DNA of 64,000 nt from 40CM-4-69-5 sp036556905 (GCA_036556905.1 DATBIM010000103.1:1-64000), one strand, 5' to 3'; positions 33,343 to 42,557 are shown, counted from the stretch's first letter. Numbers and translations are program-made. Notes: generated from the sequence alone by a model not told the origin.

Positions 33343-34473
33343 ATGAAATCCACGAGAACCATCGTCCTCGCCTGGATCGCGTTCGCTCTCCCCGTGCTGA
33401 TTCTCGCCGCGGTGCTCTGGCGCGGGCCGGCCTCGGCCCTAGCCCAGCCGCGCATCGTCTGGAAGGTCCAGAGCGCCTGGCCGGCCAGCAATCTCCTGCA
33501 CATCTCGGCCGTCGAGCTGGCCAAGATGATCGAGGAGATGTCGGGCGGCCGGCTCAAGTGGGAGATGATGGCCGCGGGCACGGTGGTGGGCTCGTTCGAG
33601 GTGCTGGACGCCGTCAACCGGGGCCTCATCGACGCCTCCCACGCCTGGCCCGGCTACTGGGCGGGCAAGAACTCGGCGGCCGGCCTGTTCGCGCCCGGCC
33701 CCGCCGGGCCTTTCGGGATGGACCGCGAGGAGTATCTCTCCTGGCTCTTCGCCGGCGGGGGCCTGGAGCTGTACAACGAGATGCTCCAGAAAGAGCTGAA
33801 GATGAACGTGGTGGTGCCCGTGTTCACCACCAGCCTGCCCTACTGGGAGCCGCTGGGCTGGTTCAAGAAGCCGTTCGGCAACCTCGAGGAGCTGCGCAAG
33901 CTGAAGTTCCGGTCCTCCGGGCTGGGCCTGGAAATGATGAGGACGATGGGCGTCTCGGTGGTGACCCTGGCCGGGGGCGAGGTGATCCCGGCCCTGGAGC
34001 GGGGCGCGGTGGACGGCGCCGAGTGGGCCATCCCCAGCCACGACATCCTCATGGGGTTCCAGAACGTCACCAAGAACTACTACATGCCCGACCTGCGCCA
34101 GCCGGCGTCCTATCAGGAGATCCTGATCAACAAGAAGAAGTGGGACGAGCTCCCGGCCGACCTGAAGGCGATCGTCAAGTGGGCCGGCATGGCCGAGATC
34201 ATCCGCATGACCGCCTACAGCGTAGACCTCGACAGCAAGGCCGTCGAGGAGCTGGAGAAGAAACACGGCGTCCAGATCCGACAGACGCCGCCTGACGTCC
34301 TCAAAGCCCAGGTGGCCGCCATCGACAAGGTGTACGAGGCCGAGGCGCAGAAGAATCCCTTCTTCGCCAAGGTGCTCAAGTCGCAGAAGGAGTTCGCCTC
34401 GCGGGCCGTGCCCCACGCCCAGAAGATCCGGCCCCCGATCGAGGTGGTCGTCGCGCACTACTGGAAGAAGTAG
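33343..34473 (+). CDS. TRAP transporter solute-binding protein (DctP family)
   Basis: A 376-aa periplasmic receptor with an N-terminal signal sequence (hydrophobic ~10-25, cleavage near SALAQ). The mature domain shows the DctP pattern: AAGTVVGSFEVLDAVNRGLIDASHAWPGYW, KFRSSGLGLEMMRTMGVSVV and GAVDGAEWAIPSHD. Such receptors bind carboxylates, and this subgroup is often linked to 2-oxo acid or aromatic acid uptake. ATG 33343 follows GGAGGAACC. No DctQ or DctM membrane gene is nearby: the next gene encodes a mechanosensitive channel. It is therefore an orphan receptor within this window. Confidence 0.9.
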   Translation: MKSTRTIVLAWIAFALPVLILAAVLWRGPASALAQPRIVWKVQSAWPASNLLHISAVELAKMIEEMSGGRLKWEMMAAGTVVGSFEVLDAVNRGLIDASHAWPGYWAGKNSAAGLFAPGPAGPFGMDREEYLSWLFAGGGLELYNEMLQKELKMNVVVPVFTTSLPYWEPLGWFKKPFGNLEELRKLKFRSSGLGLEMMRTMGVSVVTLAGGEVIPALERGAVDGAEWAIPSHDILMGFQNVTKNYYMPDLRQPASYQEILINKKKWDELPADLKAIVKWAGMAEIIRMTAYSVDLDSKAVEELEKKHGVQIRQTPPDVLKAQVAAIDKVYEAEAQKNPFFAKVLKSQKEFASRAVPHAQKIRPPIEVVVAHYWKK

Positions 34474-34499
34474 CGGCAGAACAACCCCGGGAGGCGGCC

Positions 34500-35351
34500 A
34501 TGGAGCTCAAGGAGATCTCGCTCGTTGCGACCGACGTCATCATCCGGGTCGGCCTCAAGATCCTCGGCGCCATCGTCCTGTGGGTCGTGGGCCGCATGGT
34601 CATCGGCTTCGCGGTCCGTCTGGTGAGACGGGCGCTCGACCGGCAGCGTCTGGATCCCACGCTTGCCCGCTGGACAGGCTCCACGCTGGTCGTCGTGCTC
34701 AACATCATGCTCATCCTCGCCATCCTGAGCCTGTTCGGGGTGGAGACCACGACCTTCGCGGCTCTGATCGCGGCCGCCGGGGTCGCGATCGGCGTGGCCT
34801 GGAGCGGCCTCCTGGGCAATTTCGCCGCGGGCGCCTTTCTCATCACCTTGCGCCCCTTCGGGGTCGGTGACTTCGTCACGGCGGGCGGCGTGACCGGTAC
34901 CGTCGTGGAGGTCGGGCTCTTCGTGACCACCCTCACCACGCCCGACAACGTGCGCACGGTCGTCGGAAACAACAAGATCTTTGCCGACACCATCCAGAAC
35001 TACTCGGCCAACCCCTATCGGCGCGTGGACCTCCTGGCCCAGCTGTCCCACGGCGTCGCCCCCGCGCAGGCCATCGGACTCCTGAAAGACCGTCTCGGCA
35101 ACATCCCCAATGTGATGAAAAGCCCGGCCCCCGACGTGGAGATTCTGCAGTTCACCCCGCTGGGACCGGTGCTGGCGGTTCGCCCGTACTGCAACAATGC
35201 GCACTACTGGCAGGTGTACTTCGACACCAATCGCCTCATCCGGGACGCGTTCGGCAGCGCCGGTTTTCCGGCGCCCGAACAGCACGTGCACGTGCGCACG
35301 GCCGCCGCGGTTGGCGATGGCGCTTCGGCCGGCCGCGCGGCGAGAACGTAG
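34500..35351 (+). CDS. Small-conductance mechanosensitive channel (MscS family)
   Basis: A 283-aa inner-membrane channel with three N-terminal helices. The pore helix is Gly/Ala-rich (FAALIAAAGVAIGVAWSGLLGNFAAGAFL), followed by the MscS beta domain (RPFGVGDFVTAGGVTGTVVEVG) and an alpha/beta C-terminal domain. It protects against hypo-osmotic shock. ATG 34500 follows GGGAGG and lies 26 bases after the TRAP receptor gene, so the two may be co-transcribed. Confidence 0.92.
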   Translation: MELKEISLVATDVIIRVGLKILGAIVLWVVGRMVIGFAVRLVRRALDRQRLDPTLARWTGSTLVVVLNIMLILAILSLFGVETTTFAALIAAAGVAIGVAWSGLLGNFAAGAFLITLRPFGVGDFVTAGGVTGTVVEVGLFVTTLTTPDNVRTVVGNNKIFADTIQNYSANPYRRVDLLAQLSHGVAPAQAIGLLKDRLGNIPNVMKSPAPDVEILQFTPLGPVLAVRPYCNNAHYWQVYFDTNRLIRDAFGSAGFPAPEQHVHVRTAAAVGDGASAGRAART

Positions 35352-35375
35352 ACCACTGGCGGGGCTTGCCGGCGA

Positions 35376-36095
35376 TCAGCCGACGAAGGCCGCCAGCATT
35401 CCATCCGCGCAGATGCGCCGGGCGGTGATGGCGCGACGCAGCGCCAGCCGCCCGCGCGCCTGCTCCTCGTCGGTCACGGCCAGCCGCTCGAGCAGGCGCA
35501 CCGCGCGCGCCGCGTGGTCCCCCTCGACCTCCATGTGGACGGCGTAGAACTCCAGCGCCTCGCGGGCGACGCCGTAATGGCGCTCCAGGGCCCGGGCCAT
35601 CCGCTCCATGTGGACGGGGTTGATGGACTCGGTGGCGATGTTGCCCCCGCACAGGGCCTCCAGGGGGGACGTGCGCTGGAGCAGAAACAGCTCGTTCTTC
35701 TCGATGATGGTGGTGGGCAGATACTCGGTGGCGAAGATCTCGTCACGGCTGAGCCCCAGGCCCTCGGCCAGGCGGAGATACAGGTAGGCGTGCGCGGTGG
35801 TCTTGCCGCCCACCGTGTCCTCTCCCCCCTCCTCCACGACCAGCGGGATGAGCGCGCGCTGGCGCTCGAGGTCCTCGAAGGTGGGCATGTAGCCCCCCAC
35901 CGAGATGATCTTCCACGCCGCGTGACGAAGGGTGTCCAGGAAGAAGCACCCCTGCTCGCGAATCACCCGCTGTACCTGGGACCGGCTCAGTTGGCCCTCC
36001 CAGATCAGCCGGAACAGCCGATGATGAAGCCAGGGGTGCGTCTCCTGAGCTTCCCGCAGCAGACTCCTGGAAAACTCGGCGGGCTTCACAGTCAT
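35376..36095 (-). CDS. Haem-oxygenase-like diiron/iron redox protein (PqqC/CADD-like)
   Basis: A 239-aa all-helical protein of the TenA/PqqC-like, iron-containing redox enzyme group. Likely metal ligands are spread over four helices: EXXH-type HPWLHHRLF near the N-terminus, EEGGEDTVGGKTTAH in the middle and HMEVEGDHAARAV near the C-terminus. Members include diiron oxidases that cleave or rearrange small substrates. ATG 36095 gives a family-like start; upstream in-frame sequence is unrelated. It is convergent with mscS and shares no operon with known cofactor genes, so no reaction can be named. Confidence 0.72.
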   Translation of the reverse strand: MTVKPAEFSRSLLREAQETHPWLHHRLFRLIWEGQLSRSQVQRVIREQGCFFLDTLRHAAWKIISVGGYMPTFEDLERQRALIPLVVEEGGEDTVGGKTTAHAYLYLRLAEGLGLSRDEIFATEYLPTTIIEKNELFLLQRTSPLEALCGGNIATESINPVHMERMARALERHYGVAREALEFYAVHMEVEGDHAARAVRLLERLAVTDEEQARGRLALRRAITARRICADGMLAAFVG

Positions 36096-36254
36096 TGAAC
36101 CCTCCGCCTCGAAAGTACCCGCCGGCCGGACGTTACTCCGGCGGCTATCCGCGGCGACGGCACGGGGACCGGCACAACCTTCCCCGCCTTGTGGCGCTGG
36201 CCGCATCGTCCGCAGCTTCACCCCGCGGGGCGGCGGGCACCCGACATGATACGC

Positions 36255-38294
36255 CTAGAGCCGGGCCACCTCGACCAGGTTGGAGTGAAAGGCGGGGCCG
36301 CCGCCGAGATCGGTCACCCGATCGCTGGTCAGCACGTTGACCCCCTGTCCGCCCGGGTGGAAGCGGTGCCACCAGATCCCCTCGATCACCACGACCCCGG
36401 GCCGGGTGGCGTCGGTCACCCGCGCCGTGAAGCGGGCCGTGCCCCGGTCGTTGAACACCCTCACCGGGGCGCCGTCTTCGATCGCCCGCGCGGCCGCGTC
36501 TGCGGAAGCGATCAACACGGTCGGCGTCTTCTGCCGATCCCGGAGGCGCTCGGACTGGCTGAAGGACGAGTTCAGGAAGAACCGGTTGGGTGGCACGATG
36601 CACTGCAGCGGATAGCGCGCCTCGAGCTCGACATTGTCGGGGCCCTCCACGAGCGGCACGTACGTCGGGAGCGCCGGCCATCCCCGCGCCGCCAGGCTCG
36701 CTGAATAGAACTCCACCTTGCCTGATGGCGTCGGGGCCCCGTCGGCAAAGGGCCGGTAGGGACGGGGAAGGTTGAGGCGAACCGAGCCTTCCTCGCGCAG
36801 CCGCTCGTAGGTGATGCCGGCCACGCTGACGTCGCCACCGGCGAGAAACTCCTGGATGAGGGACGCCGGCCGTTTCGCGTAATGCTCGCGGGCCACCCCC
36901 AGCGCCTCGGCCAGCAACGCGAACGCCTCCCAGTTGGACTTCGTCTCGCCGGGGGCGGCCAGGACGGGCAGGGCCAGCTGGAGATGAAAGTGGCCGTAGG
37001 AGCGGTACAGGTCCTCGTGCTCCAGCGACATCGTGGCCGGCAATACCATATCCGCCCAGTGCGCGGTGTCGGTCATCACCTGCTCGTGGACGACCGTGAA
37101 CAGGTCCTCCCGGGCCAGGCCGGCCAGGACCCGGCCCTGGTTGGGGCAGACAGCGGCCGGGTTGGAGTTGTACACGTAGAGGGACTTCACGGGCGGCGTG
37201 AGCGCGGGGTCGGTGAGCACCCGGCCCAGGTGGATCATGTTGACGGTGCGGGGCGACGGCGTCGGTATGAGGTCGGGCCGCTCGAGCACCGCGTAGTCGA
37301 AGCCAAACGCCGCCCCGGACGACAGCAGGGCCCCCCCGTGGGGATCGGCGTAGGCGCCGGTGAGCGCCGGCAGGCAGGCGATGGTCCGGCACGTCATGCC
37401 ACCGTTGTCGTGACGGCTGATCCCGATGCCCAGGCGGATGAACGTGCGAGGACTGGCCCCGTAGCGTCGCGCGAAGCTGACGATGGACTCGACGGGGAGC
37501 CCCACGATCGGGGCCACCCGCTCAGGCGCATAGCCCTCCACGTGGCGGACGAGCCGCTCGTAACCGAGGGTGGCCCGCGCGACGTACGCGCGATCCACCC
37601 GGCCCTCGCTGATGAGCACGTGCATGACGGCCAGGGCCAGGGCCGCGTCGGTCCCCGGCCTGACCATGAGGTGCTCGTCGGCCTCGGCCGCGGTCGGCGT
37701 GCGATAGGGATCGATCGTGATGATCCGGGCGCCCTGGCGGCGGGCCTGCTTGACGAGGGTCATCACGTTGATGGTGGAATAGGCCGCGTTGATGCCCCAG
37801 AGCACGACGAGTTCGGCGCCCACCATCTGCTCGGAGTCGTTGCCGGTCACCGCCCCCACGGTGGCCCGCCAGCCGGCGTAGGCCGTCGACACGCAGATCG
37901 TCCGGTCCAGGCGACTGGCCCCCAGGGCGTGGAACAGGGGATGGCCGGCGTGGTACTGCACCTGCCCCATCGTCCCCGCGTACGAGAACGGCAGAATCGC
38001 CTCGCCGCCGTGGGTACGGATGATCGTTCGCCAGCGCTCGGCGATCTCGTCGATGGCGGCCGACCAGGCCACCGGCTGGAAGCGCCCGGCCCCTTTGGGT
38101 CCCACCCGTCGCAGCGGGCGCAGCACGCGCAGCGGTGAGTGCACACGCTCGGCGTAGGCGCGCACCTTGCCGCAAATCACGCCCTGCGTGAACGGATGCG
38201 CGGGGTCCCCGGTGACGCCGGTCAGCCGGCCGTCCTCGACGGCAATCTGAAGGCTGCACGCGGACGGACAATCGTGAGGGCAGACCGAGCGCAT
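36255..38294 (-). CDS. Molybdopterin-dependent oxidoreductase (DMSO reductase superfamily)
   Basis: A single-subunit-type molybdoenzyme of ~679 aa with an N-terminal [4Fe-4S] motif (CPHDCPSACS, fourth Cys in GVICGK), Mo-bis-PGD domains (RTICVSTAYAGW in the ligand region, VLWGINAAYSTIN, DPYRTPTAAEADEHL) and a C-terminal molydop-binding domain. There is no Tat signal, so it is cytoplasmic. The CPHDCPSAC group is common in Proteobacteria and Rokubacteria and its substrates are mostly unknown. ATG 38294 gives the usual family start (MRSVCPHDC). An ATG at 38312 would add six residues and share CATG with the divergent transporter gene. No partner subunits are adjacent. Confidence 0.85.
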   Translation of the reverse strand: MRSVCPHDCPSACSLQIAVEDGRLTGVTGDPAHPFTQGVICGKVRAYAERVHSPLRVLRPLRRVGPKGAGRFQPVAWSAAIDEIAERWRTIIRTHGGEAILPFSYAGTMGQVQYHAGHPLFHALGASRLDRTICVSTAYAGWRATVGAVTGNDSEQMVGAELVVLWGINAAYSTINVMTLVKQARRQGARIITIDPYRTPTAAEADEHLMVRPGTDAALALAVMHVLISEGRVDRAYVARATLGYERLVRHVEGYAPERVAPIVGLPVESIVSFARRYGASPRTFIRLGIGISRHDNGGMTCRTIACLPALTGAYADPHGGALLSSGAAFGFDYAVLERPDLIPTPSPRTVNMIHLGRVLTDPALTPPVKSLYVYNSNPAAVCPNQGRVLAGLAREDLFTVVHEQVMTDTAHWADMVLPATMSLEHEDLYRSYGHFHLQLALPVLAAPGETKSNWEAFALLAEALGVAREHYAKRPASLIQEFLAGGDVSVAGITYERLREEGSVRLNLPRPYRPFADGAPTPSGKVEFYSASLAARGWPALPTYVPLVEGPDNVELEARYPLQCIVPPNRFFLNSSFSQSERLRDRQKTPTVLIASADAAARAIEDGAPVRVFNDRGTARFTARVTDATRPGVVVIEGIWWHRFHPGGQGVNVLTSDRVTDLGGGPAFHSNLVEVARL

Positions 38295-38310
38295 CGCCAG
38301 GTACACTATC

Positions 38311-39567
38311 ATGGTCGCGATGCTCGCCTGGCTGCGTCGGCTCCACCCGTTCCAGACCGCCGACGCCCAGCGCCTCGCCCTCCTCTTCGGGATCGTCTAC
38401 TTCGCCCAGGGGATGTTCGACCTGCCCACCCAGACACTCACCCTCACGCTCAAGGAACGGTTCGGGCTGTCGGCCGGCCAGGCGGCGACCTTTTTCCTGA
38501 TCGCCACGATCCCCTGGTACATCAAGCCGCTCTACGGCTTGATCTCCGACTTCGTTCCCCTCCTGGGCCGGCGCCGCAAGAGCTACCTGCTGGCCTCGTC
38601 CGGGCTCGCCGCGGTCTCCGGCGCCACGCTGGCCGCCATGGGCAGCCAGCCGTATGCCGTTCTCGCCGTCTTCGTGACCCTGATGGGGTTGGGGCTGGCC
38701 TTCACGGACGTGATGGTGGACGCCCTGATGGTCGAGAACGGCCGCGCCCTGGGGCTCACGGGGGCGTTCCAGTCGGTGCAGTGGGCGGCCATCTACGGCG
38801 CGTCCATGATTGTCGGCGTGGCCGGCGGTCAGCTGGCGGGGCAGCGCCGCTTGCACACCGCCTTCGCGGCGGCCGCTTGCTTCCCCGTCGTCTCCTTCGT
38901 GATGGCCCTGCTGTTCATCCGGGAGCCGCGCACCGCCGCCGACCGCCAGGCGTTCCAACGGACGCTGGCCTCGATCCGGGAGGCGCTGCGCGAGCGAGAG
39001 GTCTGGGTGGTGGCCGGGTTCATCCTGTTCTGGACGTTCAGCCCCTCGTTCGGTCCGGCCTTCCTCTACTATCAGACCGACACGCTCAAGTTCAGCCAGG
39101 AGTTCATCGGCCTGCTCTACTCCCTGAACGCCGCCGGCTACGTGATGGGCGCCGTGATCTACGCTCCCCTGTCGCGCCGGGTCCCGCTCAAGCGGCTCAT
39201 CGTGTGGTCGATCGGCGTGGCCGTGGTCACCACCCTGGGCTACCTGCTCTACGAGACCCCGGCGTCGGCCGTGATCATCGACAGCGTCTTCGGCGTGGTG
39301 GGCATGATCGCCCAGCTCGCCTTCCTGGATCTGGCCGCCAAGGCCTGTCCGCCACGCGTGGAGGGGAGCTTCTTCGCCCTGCTGATGTCGGTCTACAACA
39401 TCGGGGTCAAGGGGTCGCAGATCACCGGGGGGTACCTGTACGACATTCTGGGCTTCACGCCCCTCGTCCTGATCTCGGCGACGGTGACCGCCCTGGCCTG
39501 GGCGCTGGTGCCGCTGGTCAGGATCGAGGAGATCGAGGCCAGGGCGCGCGCCAACGCGCCGTCCTAG
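38311..39567 (+). CDS. MFS transporter (BT1/folate-biopterin-like)
   Basis: A 418-aa inner-membrane transporter with about twelve helices. The first repeat has YFAQGMFDLPTQTLTLTLKE and the loop 2-3 motif IKPLYGLISDFVPLLGRRRK typical of the BT1/folate-biopterin branch of the major facilitator superfamily. A pterin-like substrate would be interesting next to a molybdopterin enzyme, but this cannot be inferred from sequence alone. ATG 38311 is used; a second ATG lies at 38320. Its 3' end overlaps the TfoX-like gene by four bases on opposite strands. Confidence 0.8.
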   Translation: MVAMLAWLRRLHPFQTADAQRLALLFGIVYFAQGMFDLPTQTLTLTLKERFGLSAGQAATFFLIATIPWYIKPLYGLISDFVPLLGRRRKSYLLASSGLAAVSGATLAAMGSQPYAVLAVFVTLMGLGLAFTDVMVDALMVENGRALGLTGAFQSVQWAAIYGASMIVGVAGGQLAGQRRLHTAFAAAACFPVVSFVMALLFIREPRTAADRQAFQRTLASIREALREREVWVVAGFILFWTFSPSFGPAFLYYQTDTLKFSQEFIGLLYSLNAAGYVMGAVIYAPLSRRVPLKRLIVWSIGVAVVTTLGYLLYETPASAVIIDSVFGVVGMIAQLAFLDLAAKACPPRVEGSFFALLMSVYNIGVKGSQITGGYLYDILGFTPLVLISATVTALAWALVPLVRIEEIEARARANAPS

Positions 39568-39959
39568 GTCGTCTCCTCCGGCGCGTTCGTCGCGGCGACC
39601 CAGGCCCGACGCAGCCAGCGCAGGGCCAGGCCGATCTCGGCCGGCCCCGTCACGTCGAGCTCCACCCAGCCGCGACGCGCGAAGCGGCGATGCGGCCGGA
39701 TGCGGGGGTCGCGGAGGGCGCGGGCCTGGTCCTCCTCGCTGAGCCGGATCCACAGGTCATGCTGCTTGACGCGCAGGGGAAAGCAGGCGAAGAGCCGGGC
39801 GCCCACGAAGTAGCCCCAGCGGCCGAACATCGGGGTGATCTTGACGCCGGACCAGCGGCCGAGGGCGTCGTTGAGAGGTTGGGCCGGTCCGCTGCCGCCC
39901 TGGCTCAGCGTGCGGCGGGTGCGCCGCCCCCGGCCCATGCCGCGGAACCGCGGGCTCAT
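39564..39959 (-). CDS. TfoX N-terminal-domain protein
   Basis: A 131-aa protein with the TfoX/Sxy N-terminal domain: ITPMFGRWGYFVGARLFACF, then DLWIRLSEEDQARALRDP and a C-terminal RGWVELDV...ALRWLRRAW. In some bacteria TfoX regulates competence, but stand-alone single-domain copies are widespread and of unknown role. The N-terminal ~40 residues are basic and low-complexity. ATG 39959 is preferred; an ATG at 39998 would extend it by 13. It is divergent from malate synthase with a 44-base gap. Confidence 0.7.
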   Translation of the reverse strand: MSPRFRGMGRGRRTRRTLSQGGSGPAQPLNDALGRWSGVKITPMFGRWGYFVGARLFACFPLRVKQHDLWIRLSEEDQARALRDPRIRPHRRFARRGWVELDVTGPAEIGLALRWLRRAWVAATNAPEETT

Positions 39960-40003
39960 GAAGATGGCATTCTGCCATTGACAGTTCCTGGCCTGCATGC
40001 GAA

Positions 40004-41695
40004 ATGTTTCGTCTCATGGGCGGCTCGAGCAGTGAGCGCGTACGCTGGGCGCGTGTTGAGGGCGCGGCCCTGCTCTTCACACCGCCCTTTCTCGATTACC
40101 TGCTCGGTCTCCACGACGAGTTCAGCCCCCGCGTCCACCAGCTCCTGACCCGCCGGGCCGACGCCCTCCAGCGGGCGCTCACACGGGGCATCCTCCCCGG
40201 TCACCCGCCGCCCGGCCCGGCCACCACCGGCGACTGGAAGGTTCCCCCCGTCCCCGCCGACCTCCTGGTCCCCGGCATCGAGATCTCCGGACCGTGCTCC
40301 ATCACCTCGATGTTCATCAACGCGCTGAACCCGGGGCCGGAGGGCGAGCGCGCCGAGGGCGACCTCGACGATGACGAGGACTCCGGTGGCCATCGGCTCA
40401 TCGACACCGTGCGCTCGGCTCACAATCGCGTGGCCGCGGTCCACCGCGAGCTGCACTTCGTGGATGCGGAACGGGGCAAGGAGTACCAGATCGCCGAGGG
40501 CGAGCTGCCCTTCTTCATGCACCGCGACCGGGGGATCCACCTGCCCGAGCCCGACGTCACGATCGACGGCCAGCCGGTGAACGCGGCCATTCTGTCCACT
40601 GCCCTCACCCTGTACTACGCGGGCCGGGCCCAGGCCGAGCGCGGGCAGGGCATCTACTTCTACCTGCCCAAGCTGGAGTTCGCCCCCGAGGCCCGCCTGT
40701 ACCGCGATCTCTTCGCGGTGAGCCGCCGGCGGCTACCCTGGCTCCGCGACGCCACGATCCGGGCCGTGGTGCTGGTGGAGTCGCTGCCCTGCGTCTACGA
40801 GATGGAAGAGATGCTGTACGAGCTGGGCCCCTACGCGGCCGGGCTGAACGCGGCTCGCTGGGATCTCAAGGCCAGCATCTTCGAGTACGTCATGGCGGAT
40901 CCGCGATCGGTGTGGCCCGACCGCTTCGGCGTCGACATCAAGACCACGCCGTTCCTGGCCGACATCTTCCGCCGCCTCGTCGCCATCTGCCTCAAGCGCG
41001 GCGCCGTGCCCATCGGCGGCATGGCCACGGCCCTGCCCAACCCCGACCCCGATGTGAATCGGGCCGCCGCGGATGCCATCCGCGCCGACAAGGAGTGGGA
41101 GGCCCGGCAGGGCTTCATCCGCGCCTGGGTGGCCCACATCTTCCACATGAAGACCGCCGCCGAGCCGTTCAAGCGGCTCCGGGCCCAGGGGTGGCAACCG
41201 CCCCCCGAGCTCAGGGATGAGGCCCGCTACCCCGTGCGCATCGAGGTGCCAGCCGGGCCGATCACCCGCGAGGGCACGCGCCGCAACGCGCGAATGCTCA
41301 TCGAATATGTCGAGGGGTGGCTCAACGGACGCGGCGCCAAGGGAATCGACAGTCTGGCCGGCAAGCCCGGTGTGCATCCCGCGCTCATGGAGGACCTGGC
41401 CACGGGCCGGATGTCCGTGGCCCAGATCGCTCAGCGCATCCGCCATCGGGTGCGGGCCAGCGAGGGCCCCGCCGATGTCCACGACTTCGCGCTGATCAAA
41501 CGGTTGCTCCAGGAGGAGGTGGCGGACATCCTCCGCCGGGCCCAGCCCGACCGCGAGATGGCCGAGCGCTACGGCAAGGCGGTCAGGATCGCCATGCGGT
41601 GGATCCGGAACTACGTGGACCTCGACTTCCGCAGCCTGGGCACGTACTCGCGGGCCGATCTCGACGCCATCGCCGCGGCCCCCGACGCGTTTTAG
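40004..41695 (+). CDS. aceB: Malate synthase (type A-like, divergent)
   Basis: A 563-aa enzyme condensing glyoxylate with acetyl-CoA to malate. The family residues can be mapped: catalytic Arg in MHRDRGIHLPE, Mg-binding Glu in VLVESLPCVYEMEE and Asp in GLNAARWDLKASIFE, and the base Asp in MEDLATGRMSVAQIAQRI. The GRWDYIFS box of classical AceB is altered to ARWDLKAS. The PIGGMATALPNPDPDVNR segment is typical. There is no isocitrate lyase in the window, so glyoxylate may come from elsewhere. ATG 40004 or 40016 is possible. A strong hairpin follows the stop. Confidence 0.85.
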   Translation: MFRLMGGSSSERVRWARVEGAALLFTPPFLDYLLGLHDEFSPRVHQLLTRRADALQRALTRGILPGHPPPGPATTGDWKVPPVPADLLVPGIEISGPCSITSMFINALNPGPEGERAEGDLDDDEDSGGHRLIDTVRSAHNRVAAVHRELHFVDAERGKEYQIAEGELPFFMHRDRGIHLPEPDVTIDGQPVNAAILSTALTLYYAGRAQAERGQGIYFYLPKLEFAPEARLYRDLFAVSRRRLPWLRDATIRAVVLVESLPCVYEMEEMLYELGPYAAGLNAARWDLKASIFEYVMADPRSVWPDRFGVDIKTTPFLADIFRRLVAICLKRGAVPIGGMATALPNPDPDVNRAAADAIRADKEWEARQGFIRAWVAHIFHMKTAAEPFKRLRAQGWQPPPELRDEARYPVRIEVPAGPITREGTRRNARMLIEYVEGWLNGRGAKGIDSLAGKPGVHPALMEDLATGRMSVAQIAQRIRHRVRASEGPADVHDFALIKRLLQEEVADILRRAQPDREMAERYGKAVRIAMRWIRNYVDLDFRSLGTYSRADLDAIAAAPDAF

Positions 41696-41726
41696 CATGT
41701 GGAGGGGCCGCGACGACTCCTTGAAC

Positions 41727-41755
41727 TTGGAGGGGGCAGAGGCCGCCCCCTCCAA
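41727..41755. terminator. G-rich hairpin between convergent genes
   Basis: A perfect 11-bp stem TTGGAGGGGGC / GCCCCCTCCAA with a 7-base loop lies between malate synthase (+, ends 41695) and the epimerase (-, ends 41785). It probably acts as a bidirectional terminator. It belongs to the same sequence family as 53873-53909 and 26068-26102. Confidence 0.6.
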
Positions 41756-41784
41756 ACCTCCCCGCTTGCGCGAGGTGCGACGAC

Positions 41785-42540
41785 TCAGGGAAACCGGTAC
41801 CGGCTGATGTGCAGATGCACCCCGTGACTGGACACGGGGTCCACAGTCACCTCGCCGGCGCCGCGCAGGAGCTTCACGCCCGCGCGGTCGCACGCCTGCG
41901 TGAGCGCCGTGAATTGCTCGGCGACAAAGGACAGGGCCACCAGCCCCTCGGCGCCGCCCACCTCGTCGGCGGGTACGACGAGCAGCGTGCCCGGCCCCGC
42001 CGCCAGCATGACGCGGCGGCCGTCGGGCATGGCCACCTCGGGCAGGGCCAGCAGCGAGGTGAAGCGCTGCGCGGCCGCGCGGGGCTCGCCCGCTCCGATG
42101 ACGACCCGCTTGAGCTCCAGGGGCGACCGCGCCGGGTCGGCCCCGGTTTCCGGGGTGGCCAGCTCCACCAGGGTGCCTGCGCACGCGCGTGGATGCAGGA
42201 AGGCGATGCGCCCGGCCAGCCCGTGACGGGGCGTACGATCGATCAGGTCCGCGCCACGGCGGGCCAGCTCGGGCAGCGCGCTGTCCACGTCGGCCACCTC
42301 GAAGCAGAGGTGATGCAGGCCCTCCCCGTGCCGAGCGAGATAGCGGGCCACCCCGCTGGTGGCGTCCAGGGGCTCGATGAGCTCGAGCTCGCTCTGACCC
42401 GCCGCCAGCAGGGCCGCCCGCACTCCCTGCTCCGCGATGGTGGCCTCCTTGAGCAGGGGCAGGCCCAGGGTGTCGCGGTAGAAGCGATAGGCCTCGGCCA
42501 CGCGCCGCACCACGATGGCGACATGATGGATGCGTCGCAC
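41785..42540 (-). CDS. Methylmalonyl-CoA epimerase-like protein with two VOC domains
   Basis: A 251-aa protein. Residues ~1-132 match methylmalonyl-CoA epimerase: RRIHHVAIVV (first metal His), GEGLHHLCFEV (second His) and GTLVELATP (Glu). Residues ~140-250 form a second, shorter VOC-like half (RVVIGAGEPRAAAQRFTSLL...SSHGVHLHISRY) that may be structural. Classical epimerases are ~140 aa. It would interconvert (R)- and (S)-methylmalonyl-CoA in propionate metabolism; no mutase is adjacent. Two consecutive GTG codons (42543, 42540) are possible starts. Confidence 0.75.
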   Translation of the reverse strand: MRRIHHVAIVVRRVAEAYRFYRDTLGLPLLKEATIAEQGVRAALLAAGQSELELIEPLDATSGVARYLARHGEGLHHLCFEVADVDSALPELARRGADLIDRTPRHGLAGRIAFLHPRACAGTLVELATPETGADPARSPLELKRVVIGAGEPRAAAQRFTSLLALPEVAMPDGRRVMLAAGPGTLLVVPADEVGGAEGLVALSFVAEQFTALTQACDRAGVKLLRGAGEVTVDPVSSHGVHLHISRYRFP

Positions 42541-42557
42541 CACGTGGGGCCGCTCGC

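Noticed and set aside
34500..34870. Alternative-frame reading within mscS and many similar long antisense frames throughout
   Set aside because: At ~70% GC, stop codons are rare in all frames. These shadows lack start signals and conserved motifs.
36096..36254. Possible riboswitch in the 159-base gap before the haem-oxygenase-like gene
   Set aside because: Several GC-rich inverted repeats, but no match to cobalamin, molybdenum-cofactor or thiamine elements that I could recognise.
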